Positions 16,187 through 24,881 of a DNA stretch of 64,000 nucleotides are shown one piece after another. The stretch spans positions 124,001 to 188,000 of the forward strand of contig NZ_BAAALT010000053.1 of the NCBI RefSeq assembly GCF_039528515.1, in the 5' to 3' direction. The position numbers and the translations under genes are program-made. The notes under the pieces are model-generated. The model saw only the letters and a list, made by a program, of their open reading frames with translations, was not told where the DNA came from and made no database searches. The stretch comes from Luedemannella flava. GTDB lineage: Bacteria; Actinomycetota; Actinomycetes; Mycobacteriales; Micromonosporaceae. Position 1 is the stretch's first letter; every line of letters starts with the position of its first letter.

Positions 16187-16636
16187 GCCGGGGTGCGCGC
16201 CGTCGCCGGGCGGGCGCGGGTCGCCCCTCCGCGTCGGGCGGTCGAGGGGCACGGGCGCACGCCCGGCGACAGCGGCTGCTGTCCGAGGTGGACTGTGCTG
16301 GCACGTATCCGCGCTGGCTGCGACGGAAATCTCTGTGGTTGAGCGTGGATCGGGGGGTCCGACGTCAACGTAGGCCCGTCGGTGACCGTCGTCAATGATC
16401 TCGCCGGATCGACGACCACCAGTGCATGTCGTGCCGGTAAGTTTCATCGTGCCTGGTAGGCGGGGACCAGCCAGTTCGGCTGGACGAACGACTAAATCCA
16501 CGTAACCGGTTTTGCCGCCCTGCGGCCGCCTCCTACGCTGATCACGCTGCGTGGCGGGCAGGGATCGTCGGGGTCCAGGTTTAGTGGTTCAGCTCCCCCC
16601 AGCCCCACCCCGGGGCCTTTCCTCCTGAGGTAGGTC
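16187..16636. other. 450-bp intergenic region before the mannanase gene
   Basis: There is no credible gene. It holds a small hairpin (CCAGCC-AGTTC-GGCTGG region, 16467-16482), the promoter and palindrome listed at 16504-16539, and a leader of about 95 bp ending in GAGG ahead of ATG 16637. I looked for a riboswitch and could not identify one. Confidence 0.5.
16504..16539 (+). promoter_or_regulatory. Putative promoter with AACCGGTT palindrome
   Basis: TTGCCG (16512-16517) and TACGCT (16534-16539) are 16 bp apart and resemble -35 and -10 boxes. An AACCGGTT palindrome (16504-16511) abuts the -35; its CCGG centre is like LacI-family operators that control sugar-hydrolase genes. This is pattern-based only. 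Confidence 0.35.
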
Positions 16637-18094
16637 ATGAAACGACGGCACTTCGCCATTCTCGGCGCGGCCGCAATCGCTGCCGCGACCTCCATAGTGG
16701 TGTTGGCGCAGCCCGCCGCCGCCGCTACGGGTCTGCACATCAGCGGCACCAACATCGTCGAGGCCAACGGCCAGAACTTCATCATGCGTGGCATCAACCA
16801 CGAGCACGTCTGGTTCACGGGCCAGACCAAGGCGTTCGCCGACATCAAGGCCACGGGCGCGAACACCATCCGGGTGGTGCTCGGCACGGGCAAGCGGTGG
16901 GGTCCGTCCAACGACATCCCCAACGTGATCAACCTGTGCAAGACGAACAAGCTCATCTGCGTCCTCGAGGTGCACGACACCACGGGGTACGGCGAGGACG
17001 GCGCCGCCGCCTCGCTCGACGAGGCCGTGACCTACTGGGTCTCCCAGAAGGCCAACCTGGTCGGCCAGGAGAACTACGTCGTCATCAACATCGGCAACGA
17101 GCCGATCGGCAACACCAACGCCGCCCAGTGGACGACCGCGACGGCCAACGCCGTGAAGCGCATGCGGGACAACGGCTTCGAGCACCTGCTCATGGTCGAC
17201 GCCCCGAACTGGGGCCAGGACTGGCAGAACATCATGCGCGACACGAGCCAGACCGTGCTCGACGCCGACGTCCTGAAGAACACCGTGCTGTCCGTGCACA
17301 TGTACTCCGTCTACGCCCAGGCGTCGACCATCATCAGCTATCTGGACGCCATCAAGTCCAAGGGCTGGCCGCTGGTCATCGGCGAGTTCGGCTGGCAGTT
17401 CGACTCCAGCCAGGTCGACGACGCCACGCTGATGGCCCAGGCCCAGGCCCGCGGCATCGGCTACCTCGGTTGGTCCTGGTCGGGCAACAACGACCCGGTC
17501 CTCGACATGGTGCCGGTCAGCACCTGGGATCCCGCCGCCCTCACCACGTGGGGCCAGCGGATCGTCAACGGCGCCAACGGCATCAAGGCGACGTCGAAGG
17601 AGGCCACGATCTACAGTGGCGCGTCCACGACGACCGGCCCCGCCGTCACCACCCGCGCTCCCGTCACCACCACCGCCGCGCCGGTCACCACGACCCGCGC
17701 CCCGGTCACGACCACGCGGGCGCCGGTCACCACCACGCGGGCGCCGGTCACCACGACCCGCGCGCCGGTGACCACCACGTCGGCCCCCGGCGCGAAGTCC
17801 TGCACCGCGACCTACTCGGTGCTGGGCCAGTGGGGCGGCGGCTTCCAGGGTGACGTGAAGGTCACCGCCGGCAGCGCGGCCATCACCGCCTGGACCGTGA
17901 CGCTGACGTGGGCCAACGGCCAGACCATCACCCAGGCGTGGAACGCGACCGTCACCACGAGCGGCGCGGTCGCGACCGCGAAGAACATGAGCTACAACGG
18001 CAGCCTCGGCGCCGGTGGCAGCACCACGTTCGGTTTCCTGGGTTCGTGGAACGGCACCAACTCGGCTCCGACCCTCTCCTGCACCGCCAGCTGA
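16637..18094 (+). CDS. Secreted GH5 (subfamily 8-like) beta-mannanase with CBM2
   Basis: 485 residues. A Sec signal peptide (about 1-30, ending AQPAAAA) is followed by a GH5 barrel (about 31-320) resembling Streptomyces ManA: MRGINHEHVW, ANTIRVVLGTG, VLEVHDTTGYGE. Catalytic residues are acid/base E155 in NIGNEP and nucleophile E250 in IGEFGW. A Pro-Thr linker of heptapeptide repeats (APVTTTR) leads to a C-terminal CBM2 (about 393-485, SCTATYSVLGQWGGGFQ...LSCTAS with paired Cys and exposed Trp). It should hydrolyse beta-mannan outside the cell while bound to cellulose. GAGG precedes ATG 16637. Confidence 0.93.
   Translation: MKRRHFAILGAAAIAAATSIVVLAQPAAAATGLHISGTNIVEANGQNFIMRGINHEHVWFTGQTKAFADIKATGANTIRVVLGTGKRWGPSNDIPNVINLCKTNKLICVLEVHDTTGYGEDGAAASLDEAVTYWVSQKANLVGQENYVVINIGNEPIGNTNAAQWTTATANAVKRMRDNGFEHLLMVDAPNWGQDWQNIMRDTSQTVLDADVLKNTVLSVHMYSVYAQASTIISYLDAIKSKGWPLVIGEFGWQFDSSQVDDATLMAQAQARGIGYLGWSWSGNNDPVLDMVPVSTWDPAALTTWGQRIVNGANGIKATSKEATIYSGASTTTGPAVTTRAPVTTTAAPVTTTRAPVTTTRAPVTTTRAPVTTTRAPVTTTSAPGAKSCTATYSVLGQWGGGFQGDVKVTAGSAAITAWTVTLTWANGQTITQAWNATVTTSGAVATAKNMSYNGSLGAGGSTTFGFLGSWNGTNSAPTLSCTAS
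17638..17790 (+). repeat. Linker repeat, six APVTTT heptapeptide units
   Basis: A 21-bp unit encoding APVTTT plus one variable residue is repeated six times between the GH5 and CBM2 domains. The nucleotide copies are nearly identical, suggesting recent expansion. Linkers of this kind are flexible and usually O-glycosylated. Confidence 0.85.
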
Positions 18095-18111
18095 ACCACC
18101 AGTCACGAGTA

Positions 18112-18140
18112 CGGGCCGGGTGCGCGCAGCACCCGGCCCG
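18112..18140. terminator. Bidirectional hairpin terminator
   Basis: A perfect 12-bp GC stem (CGGGCCGGGTGC and its complement) with a 5-nt loop lies between the convergent mannanase and HAD genes. Confidence 0.75.
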
Positions 18141-18146
18141 CGCCGT

Positions 18147-18743
18147 TCAGGGTCGGCGCTCCCAGGGTGGGGGCACGCGGACGGAGGCCATGCCGGCGGC
18201 GGTCGCCGCCGCGATGCCCATGTCGGTGTCCTCGAACACCAGGCACTCCTCCGCCGGCACGCCGAGCAGCCGCGCCCCGAGCAGGAACGCCTCCGGGTCC
18301 GGCTTGGCCTTCGCGTAGTCCCCGGCGCACACGAGCGTGTCGAACCGGTCGAGCAGCCCGAGCGCGCCCAGCGACGCGGTGACCGAGTCGCGGGTGCTGC
18401 CCGACACCACCGCGATGGGGATCCGACCGTACGCCTCCTCGACGTGGGCGACCACGTCCGCGATAGCGGTCAGCTTCGGCAGCAGCTGCCCGTAGCGTTC
18501 CTCCTTGACCCGGCCGACCTCGTCCACCGGCATGGCCAGGCCGTGCTGGTCGTTGAGCGCGGCGATGATCTCGGTGACCGGCCGCCCGCCCCAGGCGTAG
18601 AAGAGGTCCTCCGGGAACGCGCAGCCCCACTCGGCCAGCGTCTCGCTCCAGGCTGTGTAGTGCAGCGGCATCGAGTCGACGAGGGTGCCGTCGCAGTCGA
18701 ACAGGTACGCGCGAAACGGGCCGGCCGGCAGGGTCAGGTTCAC
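18147..18743 (-). CDS. HAD-superfamily hydrolase (beta-phosphoglucomutase-like)
   Basis: 198 residues from GTG 18743. HAD motifs in order: I FDCDGTLVDS, a helical cap (LHYTAWSETLAEWGCAFPEDLFYAWGG), II VVSGSTRD, III K in YAKAKPDPEAF, IV VFEDTDMGI. The motif I DxDGT form and small cap place it with phosphatases or phosphomutases of sugars. The substrate cannot be specified. An ORF continues upstream to 18809, but motif I then sits unusually deep, so 18743 is preferred. Confidence 0.85.
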   Translation of the reverse strand: MNLTLPAGPFRAYLFDCDGTLVDSMPLHYTAWSETLAEWGCAFPEDLFYAWGGRPVTEIIAALNDQHGLAMPVDEVGRVKEERYGQLLPKLTAIADVVAHVEEAYGRIPIAVVSGSTRDSVTASLGALGLLDRFDTLVCAGDYAKAKPDPEAFLLGARLLGVPAEECLVFEDTDMGIAAATAAGMASVRVPPPWERRP

Positions 18744-18877
18744 GGGCGCAGCGTAGCGACCGGCCCGGGCGTGGCGGGAGCGGGCATTCCCGCACGTGAT
18801 GTGCGCCAAAGGTAAGGGGGACGCGAAAATGTTCCGCAGGACGGGCGTACTCGGGGAATTGGCCCTAAGGTCATCGC

Positions 18878-20083
18878 GTGTCGCAGTTGCGTCTGGAGTT
18901 CTTCTACCCGCATCCGCCGCAGACGGTGTGGCGGGCGTTGACCGAGTCCCACGTTCTCGCGCTCTGGCTGGTGGAGAACGATCTCGTCGCCCGCCCCGGG
19001 CACCGGTTCCGGATGCGGGCGTTGGAGCTGGCCGGGCTCGGCGAGCTCGTCAACGGTGACGTCCTGGACGTGGTCGAGGGCGAGCGGATCGCCATGATCT
19101 GGCGCACCGGGGAGGCGCACCTCGGCATGACCTGGCAGCTGCGTCCCAGCGCGGACGGCACGGTGCTGCAGGTCGTGCAGTCGGGCTTCCTCGGCGTCGG
19201 CGGGACGAACCGGCGCGAGGACCTGCGCCGTACGTACGAGCACGTCTTCGACGTGCGGCTGCGCGACGTCCTCGGGGCGCTCGAGAGCCAGCCCGCGCCC
19301 GGGCCGGTCGGACCGCTGCTCGCCGGCGCGGCCGTGCCGGCGGGACACACCCTGTTGGCCGAGGACCCGATGTGGGACGCGCCCCCGCCGGGGGAGCCGA
19401 ACGCCCGCCCCGCCGACGCCGGATTCCCCGGCGTCGGTTCCGTCCCTGCCGTCCCGCGCCTGCGCGACCGGCCGATGGTGCGCTACGCGGCGATAGCGCT
19501 GCTCTCGGGAGTGACCGCCGCGGCACTGATCTCATGGCTCACCAGCCCGGACCACCGTTCGCCGGGCGGTGACCGCTGGGGCGGGCCGGCCTCGGCCAGT
19601 CAGGGCGGCATGGATCTCAGCGGGACCGCGGCCGCCCAGCCCACCGGGCCTGCCGGCTCGACCCCGCCGGGCCAGTCGACGGTGCAGCAGCCGGGCCGGC
19701 CGCCCGTCGGTGCGTCGCAGCAGCCGCCCAGCCCGGGCGCCCCACCGAGTGCCCCGGCGACGGGCGCGCCGCCGGACCCGGCCGCCGCCGACCTCACCGC
19801 CAGCTACGTCGTGGACAGCGGCACGTCGTCGTACGTGGTCACGGTGGCGAACCCGGGCGACGTGCCGGGGATGGACTGGGTCGTCACGCTCGTGGTGCCC
19901 TCCGCGAAGATCGAGTCTGTGACCGGCGCCGCCTGGTCGCAGAAGGGCAACACCGTGACGTTCACGCCGGAGGACCCGACCGCCGTCGTGCCCCCGCACG
20001 GCTCCGTCCAGTTCACCGCGGTGACGTCCAAGACCCCCAAGGAGCCGAAGGGCTGCACGATCAACGACCGGGCGTGCTCCTGA
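18878..20083 (+). CDS. SRPBCC domain fused to membrane anchor and CBM2-like extracellular domain
   Basis: 401 residues from GTG 18878. Residues 1-140 form an AHSA1/SRPBCC-type domain (FFYPHPPQTVWRALTESHVLALWL, ERIAMIWRTGEAHLGMTWQL). A single membrane helix lies at about 208-226 (YAAIALLSGVTAAALISWL). Then comes a Pro/Gln/Ser-rich linker (about 230-305) and a terminal beta-sandwich (about 306-401: LTASYVVDSGTSSYVVTVANPGDV, WVVTLVVPSAKI, ending in a Cys pair CTINDRAC) that resembles CBM2 or a related fold. By topology the SRPBCC part would be cytosolic and the sandwich outside. I know of no function for this combination. Confidence 0.75.
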   Translation: MSQLRLEFFYPHPPQTVWRALTESHVLALWLVENDLVARPGHRFRMRALELAGLGELVNGDVLDVVEGERIAMIWRTGEAHLGMTWQLRPSADGTVLQVVQSGFLGVGGTNRREDLRRTYEHVFDVRLRDVLGALESQPAPGPVGPLLAGAAVPAGHTLLAEDPMWDAPPPGEPNARPADAGFPGVGSVPAVPRLRDRPMVRYAAIALLSGVTAAALISWLTSPDHRSPGGDRWGGPASASQGGMDLSGTAAAQPTGPAGSTPPGQSTVQQPGRPPVGASQQPPSPGAPPSAPATGAPPDPAAADLTASYVVDSGTSSYVVTVANPGDVPGMDWVVTLVVPSAKIESVTGAAWSQKGNTVTFTPEDPTAVVPPHGSVQFTAVTSKTPKEPKGCTINDRACS

Positions 20084-20108
20084 CGCGTCGCGCCGCACCC
20101 GCGGACCG

Positions 20109-21380
20109 TTAGCGGCTCCGCACGACCATGCCGGCCTTCTTCGCGCCGAGCCGGCCCAGGATCGGTTCGGTGCGGCGCAGCGAGTCGCGGCACGACTGCC
20201 GCGCCGCCCCGCTCAGCCGCCGGTCGCGCAGACAGTCCGGCACGGTCAGCGCGATGGCGCGGCTGCCGCCGAGCCACATGTGGATCGGGATCACCTCGAC
20301 GTGGGTGACCGCGAACACCCCCGCCCGCGTCTCGGTGACGGTGAACCTCGGCATGATCCCGTCGCGGGTGTTGACCGCCTGCTGCTGCCAGGCCACCTCG
20401 TTGCCCATGCCGTAGGCCACCCACTTGCCGTGCAGGCGCTGCAAGGGCTGCACGACGTGCGCGTGGTGACCGACGATCAGGTCCACGTCGGGCGAGGAGA
20501 GCAGCCGGTCGGCCACGGAACGCTGAAAGTCGTTCGGGTTGTGGTCGTACTCCGTGCCCCAGTGCAGGCTGACGATGGTGAACCGCGCGCCGGCGGCCCG
20601 GGCCCGGCGCGCCTCGGCGAGCACCGCGTCGGCCGATTCGGTCAGGTAGTTGGCCCGCCAGGCGCGGCCCTCCGGACGCCGCAGCCCGTTGAACGAGAAC
20701 GTGTACGACAGGTGCGCCACCACGACCCCGTGCACCGTCATCAGGTTGAGCCGTTTGGCCTCGGCGGCGCTGCGGGCCGTGCCGGTGTGTCTGATGCCGG
20801 CGGCGTCGAGCGCCTTCAGCGTCCGGTCGATGCCGGCCTCACCCTTGTCCAGCGAGTGGTTGGACGCGGTCGAGCAGGTGTCGTAGCCGATGTCAGCGAG
20901 CGTCGTGGTGACCTGGGGCGGCACGTTGAAGATGGGATAGCCGGAGAACGGCCCGCGCGGCCCGCCGACCGGCGTCTCCAGGTGGCAGACGGCCAGGTCG
21001 GCCTCGCGCACGTCGGGCGCGAGGTGCGCGAACAGCGGCCCGAAGTCGTAGCTGTCGCCGCGCCTGGCCTGCGCCCACAGCCCGTCGTGGAGCAGGATGT
21101 CGCCGGCGGCGATGACCGTGAACCCGCGCGGCGTGAACGGGGCGGGCTGCGGGGCGGGCGGCTCGGTCGACCGGGTCTGCGTCGGCCGCAGCGGCGTGAC
21201 CAGGGCCGGCGCCCGCGCTGGTCCATCCGACAGCGCCACCCCGGCCACCGCGACGGCCACAATCCCGGCGAGTACGCCCTGGAGCGCGCGCGGGGACCAC
21301 CGCTCCCGCCCGGCCCGCCAGACGGTTGCCAACCGTGTTCCGACCGTTACAGCGAGCCCCCGAAATCCCACAGCGTGCAC
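20109..21380 (-). CDS. CapA-family (poly-gamma-glutamate type) metallophosphatase-like protein
   Basis: 423 residues from GTG 21380. An N-terminal membrane anchor (LQGVLAGIVAVAVAGVAL) and a Pro-rich spacer are followed by the CapA fold: TVIAAGDILLHDGLW, ADLAVCHLETPVGGP, the conserved STASNHSLDKGEAGIDRTL, VSLHWGTEYDHNPN and DLIVGHHAHVVQPL. CapA proteins take part in anchoring or making poly-gamma-glutamate capsules, but actinomycete homologues lack capBC partners, as here. It is probably an extracellular wall-associated hydrolase. Several GTG codons are possible starts. Confidence 0.85.
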   Translation of the reverse strand: MHAVGFRGLAVTVGTRLATVWRAGRERWSPRALQGVLAGIVAVAVAGVALSDGPARAPALVTPLRPTQTRSTEPPAPQPAPFTPRGFTVIAAGDILLHDGLWAQARRGDSYDFGPLFAHLAPDVREADLAVCHLETPVGGPRGPFSGYPIFNVPPQVTTTLADIGYDTCSTASNHSLDKGEAGIDRTLKALDAAGIRHTGTARSAAEAKRLNLMTVHGVVVAHLSYTFSFNGLRRPEGRAWRANYLTESADAVLAEARRARAAGARFTIVSLHWGTEYDHNPNDFQRSVADRLLSSPDVDLIVGHHAHVVQPLQRLHGKWVAYGMGNEVAWQQQAVNTRDGIMPRFTVTETRAGVFAVTHVEVIPIHMWLGGSRAIALTVPDCLRDRRLSGAARQSCRDSLRRTEPILGRLGAKKAGMVVRSR

Positions 21381-21455
21381 TTTGACCCGGCGCGGGGTGG
21401 GGAACAAGTCGGCCGATCGGACAGGGTCTATGGAGACTGGACGTATCCTGGGAAT

Positions 21456-21917
21456 GTGCCGCCGAATTGGGATGTCTACACCTGGCTGTCGGAGCGTGAT
21501 CCGGCCGTGCTGAGCGCGTTCATCGCCCGGTACGTCAACGTCGCCGCCCCGGGCGACACGCGGCTCGAGGCGTTCGTGCGCACCTACGTCGCCGGCACCC
21601 CGGACGATGGCGACCTTGAGGCGCTGAGCGACCTCGGCATCGACGACAGCGGCCAGTTCACGCTCTACGTGCGCGGGCTGGAGCACCCCTGGGTGATGAT
21701 CGCGATCGCGGAGGGCCGGGCGGCCGTGCTCGGCCTGAGCATCGACGACCCCGACCAGTCCGAGGCCGGCTACGCCGCGGCGGAGGAGCTGATGCACCGC
21801 CTGCGCGCCGAGTACGCGTCGCCGGCCGGCCTGGCCGGCATCGAGCTCCCGCCGCCGTGGACGCGGCGGGCCTGGCTGGGCGCCCCGGCCCAGCTGCGCG
21901 TCGGCGCCCCCGACTGA
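21456..21917 (+). CDS. Conserved actinomycete protein of unknown function
   Basis: 153 residues from GTG 21456 (VPPNWDVYTWLSERDPAVLSAFIARYV). It is soluble, acidic and alpha/beta in appearance, with IDDSGQFTLYVRGLEHPWVMIAIAEGRAAVLGLSID in the centre and no membrane segment or metal motif. It resembles stand-alone hypothetical proteins found in actinomycete genomes. It is divergent from the CapA-type gene; the long ORF upstream in the same frame is antisense to that gene and is not used. Confidence 0.6.
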   Translation: MPPNWDVYTWLSERDPAVLSAFIARYVNVAAPGDTRLEAFVRTYVAGTPDDGDLEALSDLGIDDSGQFTLYVRGLEHPWVMIAIAEGRAAVLGLSIDDPDQSEAGYAAAEELMHRLRAEYASPAGLAGIELPPPWTRRAWLGAPAQLRVGAPD

Positions 21918-21964
21918 TCAACCGAGCGCGAGGCGCACGGCGGCGACCGTCGCGCCGCCCGGCG

Positions 21965-22357
21965 TCAGCCGTCGGGGGTGAAGAGGCCCTGGATGCCCAC
22001 CACGATGGCGATGACGCCGAAGACGGCGAGCACCAGCGCCGCGCCCGTCGCGACGCCACCGGAGGAGTCGGCGCGCGGCGCGGCGCGGTTGGTCAACCGG
22101 TCCCACAGCAGGGCGATGCCGACCCCGATCCCGACGACCTCGAAGTGGAACACGTGCGGCCCGGAGATCGCGTGGACCAGCAGCCAGTAACCGCCCGTGA
22201 TCAGGGCGACGAGGCCGACGATCCAGCCGAACGGCGCGACCGCGCCGGCACCCCGACCGAGAACGTCCCCGACTCTCGGTAGGCGCCGGAGTAGCGCGAT
22301 GGCCAGCAGAAAGCCGCCGACGATGTTGGCCAGGTCGAGCAGCAGCGCCATGATCAT
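21965..22357 (-). CDS. Small integral membrane protein, unknown
   Basis: 130 residues with four predicted membrane helices (LLLDLANIVGGFLLAIALL, GWIVGLVALITGGYWLLV, FEVVGIGVGIALL, ALVLAVFGVIAIVVGIQGLF) and short basic loops. Start ATG 22357 (or ATG 22351). It has no recognised domain. The in-frame ORF continues far upstream across the inverted repeat at 22442-22499, but this part has no coding character. Confidence 0.55.
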   Translation of the reverse strand: MIMALLLDLANIVGGFLLAIALLRRLPRVGDVLGRGAGAVAPFGWIVGLVALITGGYWLLVHAISGPHVFHFEVVGIGVGIALLWDRLTNRAAPRADSSGGVATGAALVLAVFGVIAIVVGIQGLFTPDG

Positions 22358-22441
22358 AAGTACCCGTCCTCTGGATGGTGGCGAACCGCCCACAGTGATA
22401 CCCGACGATCGCTGTCCCACACCCCACCCGGACCAAGTCGA

Positions 22442-22499
22442 CGTTTGGACCGTTACGCAGGTAGTTACGCGCTGAGTTCCAGACGTAACTGTCCAAACG
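22442..22499. repeat. Imperfect 17-bp inverted repeat (hairpin)
   Basis: Arms at 22442-22458 and 22483-22499 (CGTTTGGAC then CGTTACGC, against ACGTAACT then GTCCAAACG) match at 15 of 17 positions. It sits between two minus-strand genes. Pieces of it recur near 25464-25540, so it may be a dispersed element rather than a simple terminator. Confidence 0.55.
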
Positions 22500-22509
22500 C
22501 CCGGACGGG

Positions 22510-23079
22510 TCACATGAGGATGGTGCGGGGGTCGGTTGCCATGGTGCGGAGCCAGGTGGCCGACTCGTGGGCGCCGGGGCACGCCGTCGTCGACAGTGCG
22601 TCGGCGAGCGCGATCATCTCGGGCGCGGGCAACAGAGCGCCGTCGCGGCCGCGCAGCATCAGCTTCACCGACCCCTCGGGCCCGACGACGGTCATGACCG
22701 GCGAGCGGACGGCCGAGTTCGCCGGTCCCCGCTCGAGGATCGTGTCCAGCCGCACCGACCGGGCGGTGCGCAGGTCCACGCTGCGCGTACGGAACTGCCG
22801 CACCGTCAGGCGGGTGCCCTCCAGCCACGCGGCGAGCCGGGTGATGCGCACCATCATGAGCACGGGGAACGCGCCGAGCGGCAGGGCGACCAGCAGCCCG
22901 CAGGCGACCGACCACGCGGGGTTCTCCGCCTGCGAGCGGACGAACAGGTTGGTCGTGATCAGGCTGAGCAGCGCGCCGAGGCAGCACCCGGCGGGCAGCA
23001 GCATGGCGCCGTAGATCGACAGCAGGACCAGCCGGCGGCGGCGGGTCGTGCCGTAGCCGACGGACAGGTGCGTGGTCAT
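22510..23079 (-). CDS. Two-helix membrane protein with PH-like C-terminal domain, unknown
   Basis: 189 residues. Two membrane helices (LSIYGAMLLPAGCCLGALLSLI and SVACGLLVALPLGAFPVLMMV) precede a cytosolic part (WLEGTRLTVRQFRTRSVDLRTARSVRL...MTVVGPEGSVKLMLRG) that resembles the bacterial PH-like (bPH) beta-domain found in small actinomycete membrane proteins. ATG 23079 overlaps the araD-like stop by ATGA, so it is co-translated with the epimerase, although no functional link is obvious. Confidence 0.6.
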   Translation of the reverse strand: MTTHLSVGYGTTRRRRLVLLSIYGAMLLPAGCCLGALLSLITTNLFVRSQAENPAWSVACGLLVALPLGAFPVLMMVRITRLAAWLEGTRLTVRQFRTRSVDLRTARSVRLDTILERGPANSAVRSPVMTVVGPEGSVKLMLRGRDGALLPAPEMIALADALSTTACPGAHESATWLRTMATDPRTILM

Positions 23080-23783
23080 CGGGCGTTGCCGTAGTAGGCG
23101 TCGGGGCCGTGCTTGCGCTTGAAGTGCCGTTCCTGCAGGTGCCGGGGGGTACTCGCGGCGGGGTTGAGGGCGAGCGTCTTGAGGGCCATCTCGGCCACGG
23201 CCTCGCACACGATGGCGTACTCGGTGGACTTCTCCGCGGAGGCGGCCCAGGTGAACGGGCCGTGGTTCGCGGCGAGCGCGACGGGCATCGCCAACGCGGC
23301 CTCGTCGTCGCCGATCGTCTCGATGATCGCGATGCCGGTGTTCAGCTCGTAGTCGCGCGCGCACTCCTCGACGGTCAGTTGCCGGGCCACCGGGACGGGC
23401 CCGTTGAACGTGTCGGCGTGCGTCGTGCCCAGCACCGGGATGTCCAGCGCGGCCTGCGCGAACGCCACCGCGTTCGTGGAGTGCGTGTGTGTCACGCCGC
23501 CGATCGACGGCCACCGCAGATAGAACGCGCGGTGCGTCTCGCTGTCCACCGAAGGGCGCAGGTCGCCGGCGAGCACCGCGCCGGTCGCCAGGTCCACCGG
23601 AACGAGCAGGTCCTCGGTCAGGTCCTCGTACGCCACGCCGGACGGCTTGATGACGTACAGCCCGGCTTCGCGGTCGACGCCGCTGACGTTTCCCCAGGTC
23701 AACGCGGCCAGACCCGCCTTCGGGATCAGCTGGTTGGCGCGGAGGACGGCCTGTCGGAGGGACTTCGATCCGTGGTGTGTCAC
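23076..23783 (-). CDS. araD: L-ribulose-5-phosphate 4-epimerase/class II aldolase family
   Basis: 235 residues from GTG 23783, preceded by AGGAAG. Class II aldolase/epimerase features are present: NVSGVDREAGLYVIKPSGVAYEDL (phosphate binding), the zinc ligands in THTHSTNAVAFAQ and, further on, ANHGPFTW, and the AraD-typical C-terminus LQERHFKRKHGPDAYYGN. It should interconvert L-ribulose-5-P and D-xylulose-5-P. No araA or araB neighbour is present, so it may serve a scattered arabinose or ascorbate pathway. The upstream ORF extension to 23930 overlaps the next promoter and is rejected. Confidence 0.88.
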   Translation of the reverse strand: MTHHGSKSLRQAVLRANQLIPKAGLAALTWGNVSGVDREAGLYVIKPSGVAYEDLTEDLLVPVDLATGAVLAGDLRPSVDSETHRAFYLRWPSIGGVTHTHSTNAVAFAQAALDIPVLGTTHADTFNGPVPVARQLTVEECARDYELNTGIAIIETIGDDEAALAMPVALAANHGPFTWAASAEKSTEYAIVCEAVAEMALKTLALNPAASTPRHLQERHFKRKHGPDAYYGNAR

Positions 23784-23928
23784 CGGTGGTGTCGCTTCCT
23801 GGGGTGGGGGCTCCCGACGCGTGCCGGGAGCCCTCACCGTAGCGGGGGCTCCCCAGCCCGCTACCGGCGCGGCGGGAGGGTCGCGAGCAACGTTCGCTGG
23901 TTTGCGGCGATGGTCGAGGATGGACGCC

Positions 23929-24879
23929 ATGAAGGCCGTCGTCTATACCCGGTACGGGCTCACCGACCAGCTCCGGCTGACCGACCTGCCGGTGCCGACG
24001 CCGCGCGCCGGCGAGGTCCGCGTCCGGGTGCGGGCCGTCTCGCTCAACCTCTCCGACTGGGAGGCCCTGCGGGGAAGCCCCGGGTACGCACGGCTCAACG
24101 GGCTTCGTCGGCCCCGGCGCCAGGTGCTCGGCTCGGACATCGCGGGCACGGTCGACGCGGTCGGCCCGGGGGTCACGCGGTTCGCCGCCGGCGACGACGT
24201 GTACGGCGACATCCTCAGCTACCTCGGCGGATTCGCCGAGTACGTGTGCGTACCCGAGAAGGTTCTTGAGCCGCTGCCGGAGGGCATGTCCCACGAGGAG
24301 GCGTCGGCGATCCCGCAGGCGGGCATGATCGCCCTGCAGGGCATCGTGGCCCGCGGGCGGGTGCGGGCCGGGGAGCGGGTGCTGATCAACGGCGCGGGCG
24401 GCGGCTCGGGCAGCTACGCCATCCAGCTCGCCAAGCTGTACGGAGCCGAGGTCACCGGCGTCGACAACGCCGGGAAGCTCGAGTTCATGCGCTCCATGGG
24501 CGCCGACCACGTCCTCGACTACCGCCAGACGGACTACACCGCCACGGGCGATCGCTACGACCTGATCCTGGACCTGGTCGCCTACCGGTCGGTGGCCGCG
24601 TGCGCCCGCGCCCTGGCGCCGGGCGGGCGCTACTTCATGGTGGGCGGGCCGGTGTCGACGCTGCTGCGGGTGCTCGTGTTCGGCCCGTTGCGCGGCCGGA
24701 TCCGGGTGCTCGCCGTCCAGCTCGGTGCCCGGCACGTCGGGCCGCTCGTCGAGCTCATCCGGGACGGGAAGGTCGCCACGGTCATCGACCGACGGTTCCC
24801 GCTGGCCGAGGTGCCCGACGCGCTGCGCTACGTGGGCGAGGGGCACGCGAAGGGCAAGGTCGTCGTTACCATCGACTGA
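23929..24879 (+). CDS. NAD(P)-dependent zinc-free alcohol dehydrogenase/quinone oxidoreductase
   Basis: 316 residues from ATG 23929, with GAGG 9 bp upstream (ATG 23920 is possible). This is an MDR-superfamily protein: N-terminal GroES-like domain (VVYTRYGLTDQLRLTDLPVP, LGSDIAGTVDAVGPGVTRFAAGDDVYG), then a Rossmann domain with LINGAGGGSGSYAIQLAKLYG. It lacks the catalytic and structural zinc cysteines of alcohol dehydrogenases, pointing to the quinone-reductase/enoyl-reductase branch. The electron acceptor is unknown. The exonuclease-like gene follows after 2 bp. Confidence 0.85.
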   Translation: MKAVVYTRYGLTDQLRLTDLPVPTPRAGEVRVRVRAVSLNLSDWEALRGSPGYARLNGLRRPRRQVLGSDIAGTVDAVGPGVTRFAAGDDVYGDILSYLGGFAEYVCVPEKVLEPLPEGMSHEEASAIPQAGMIALQGIVARGRVRAGERVLINGAGGGSGSYAIQLAKLYGAEVTGVDNAGKLEFMRSMGADHVLDYRQTDYTATGDRYDLILDLVAYRSVAACARALAPGGRYFMVGGPVSTLLRVLVFGPLRGRIRVLAVQLGARHVGPLVELIRDGKVATVIDRRFPLAEVPDALRYVGEGHAKGKVVVTID

Positions 24880-24881
24880 CC

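Noticed and set aside
16410..16630. Riboswitch (for example c-di-AMP type) ahead of the mannanase
   Set aside because: The leader has GC-rich hairpins, but I could not find the conserved core of any known class.
16589..18106. 505-codon ORF antisense to the mannanase
   Set aside because: Repetitive low-complexity text and no motif; the GH5-CBM2 gene on the other strand is certain.
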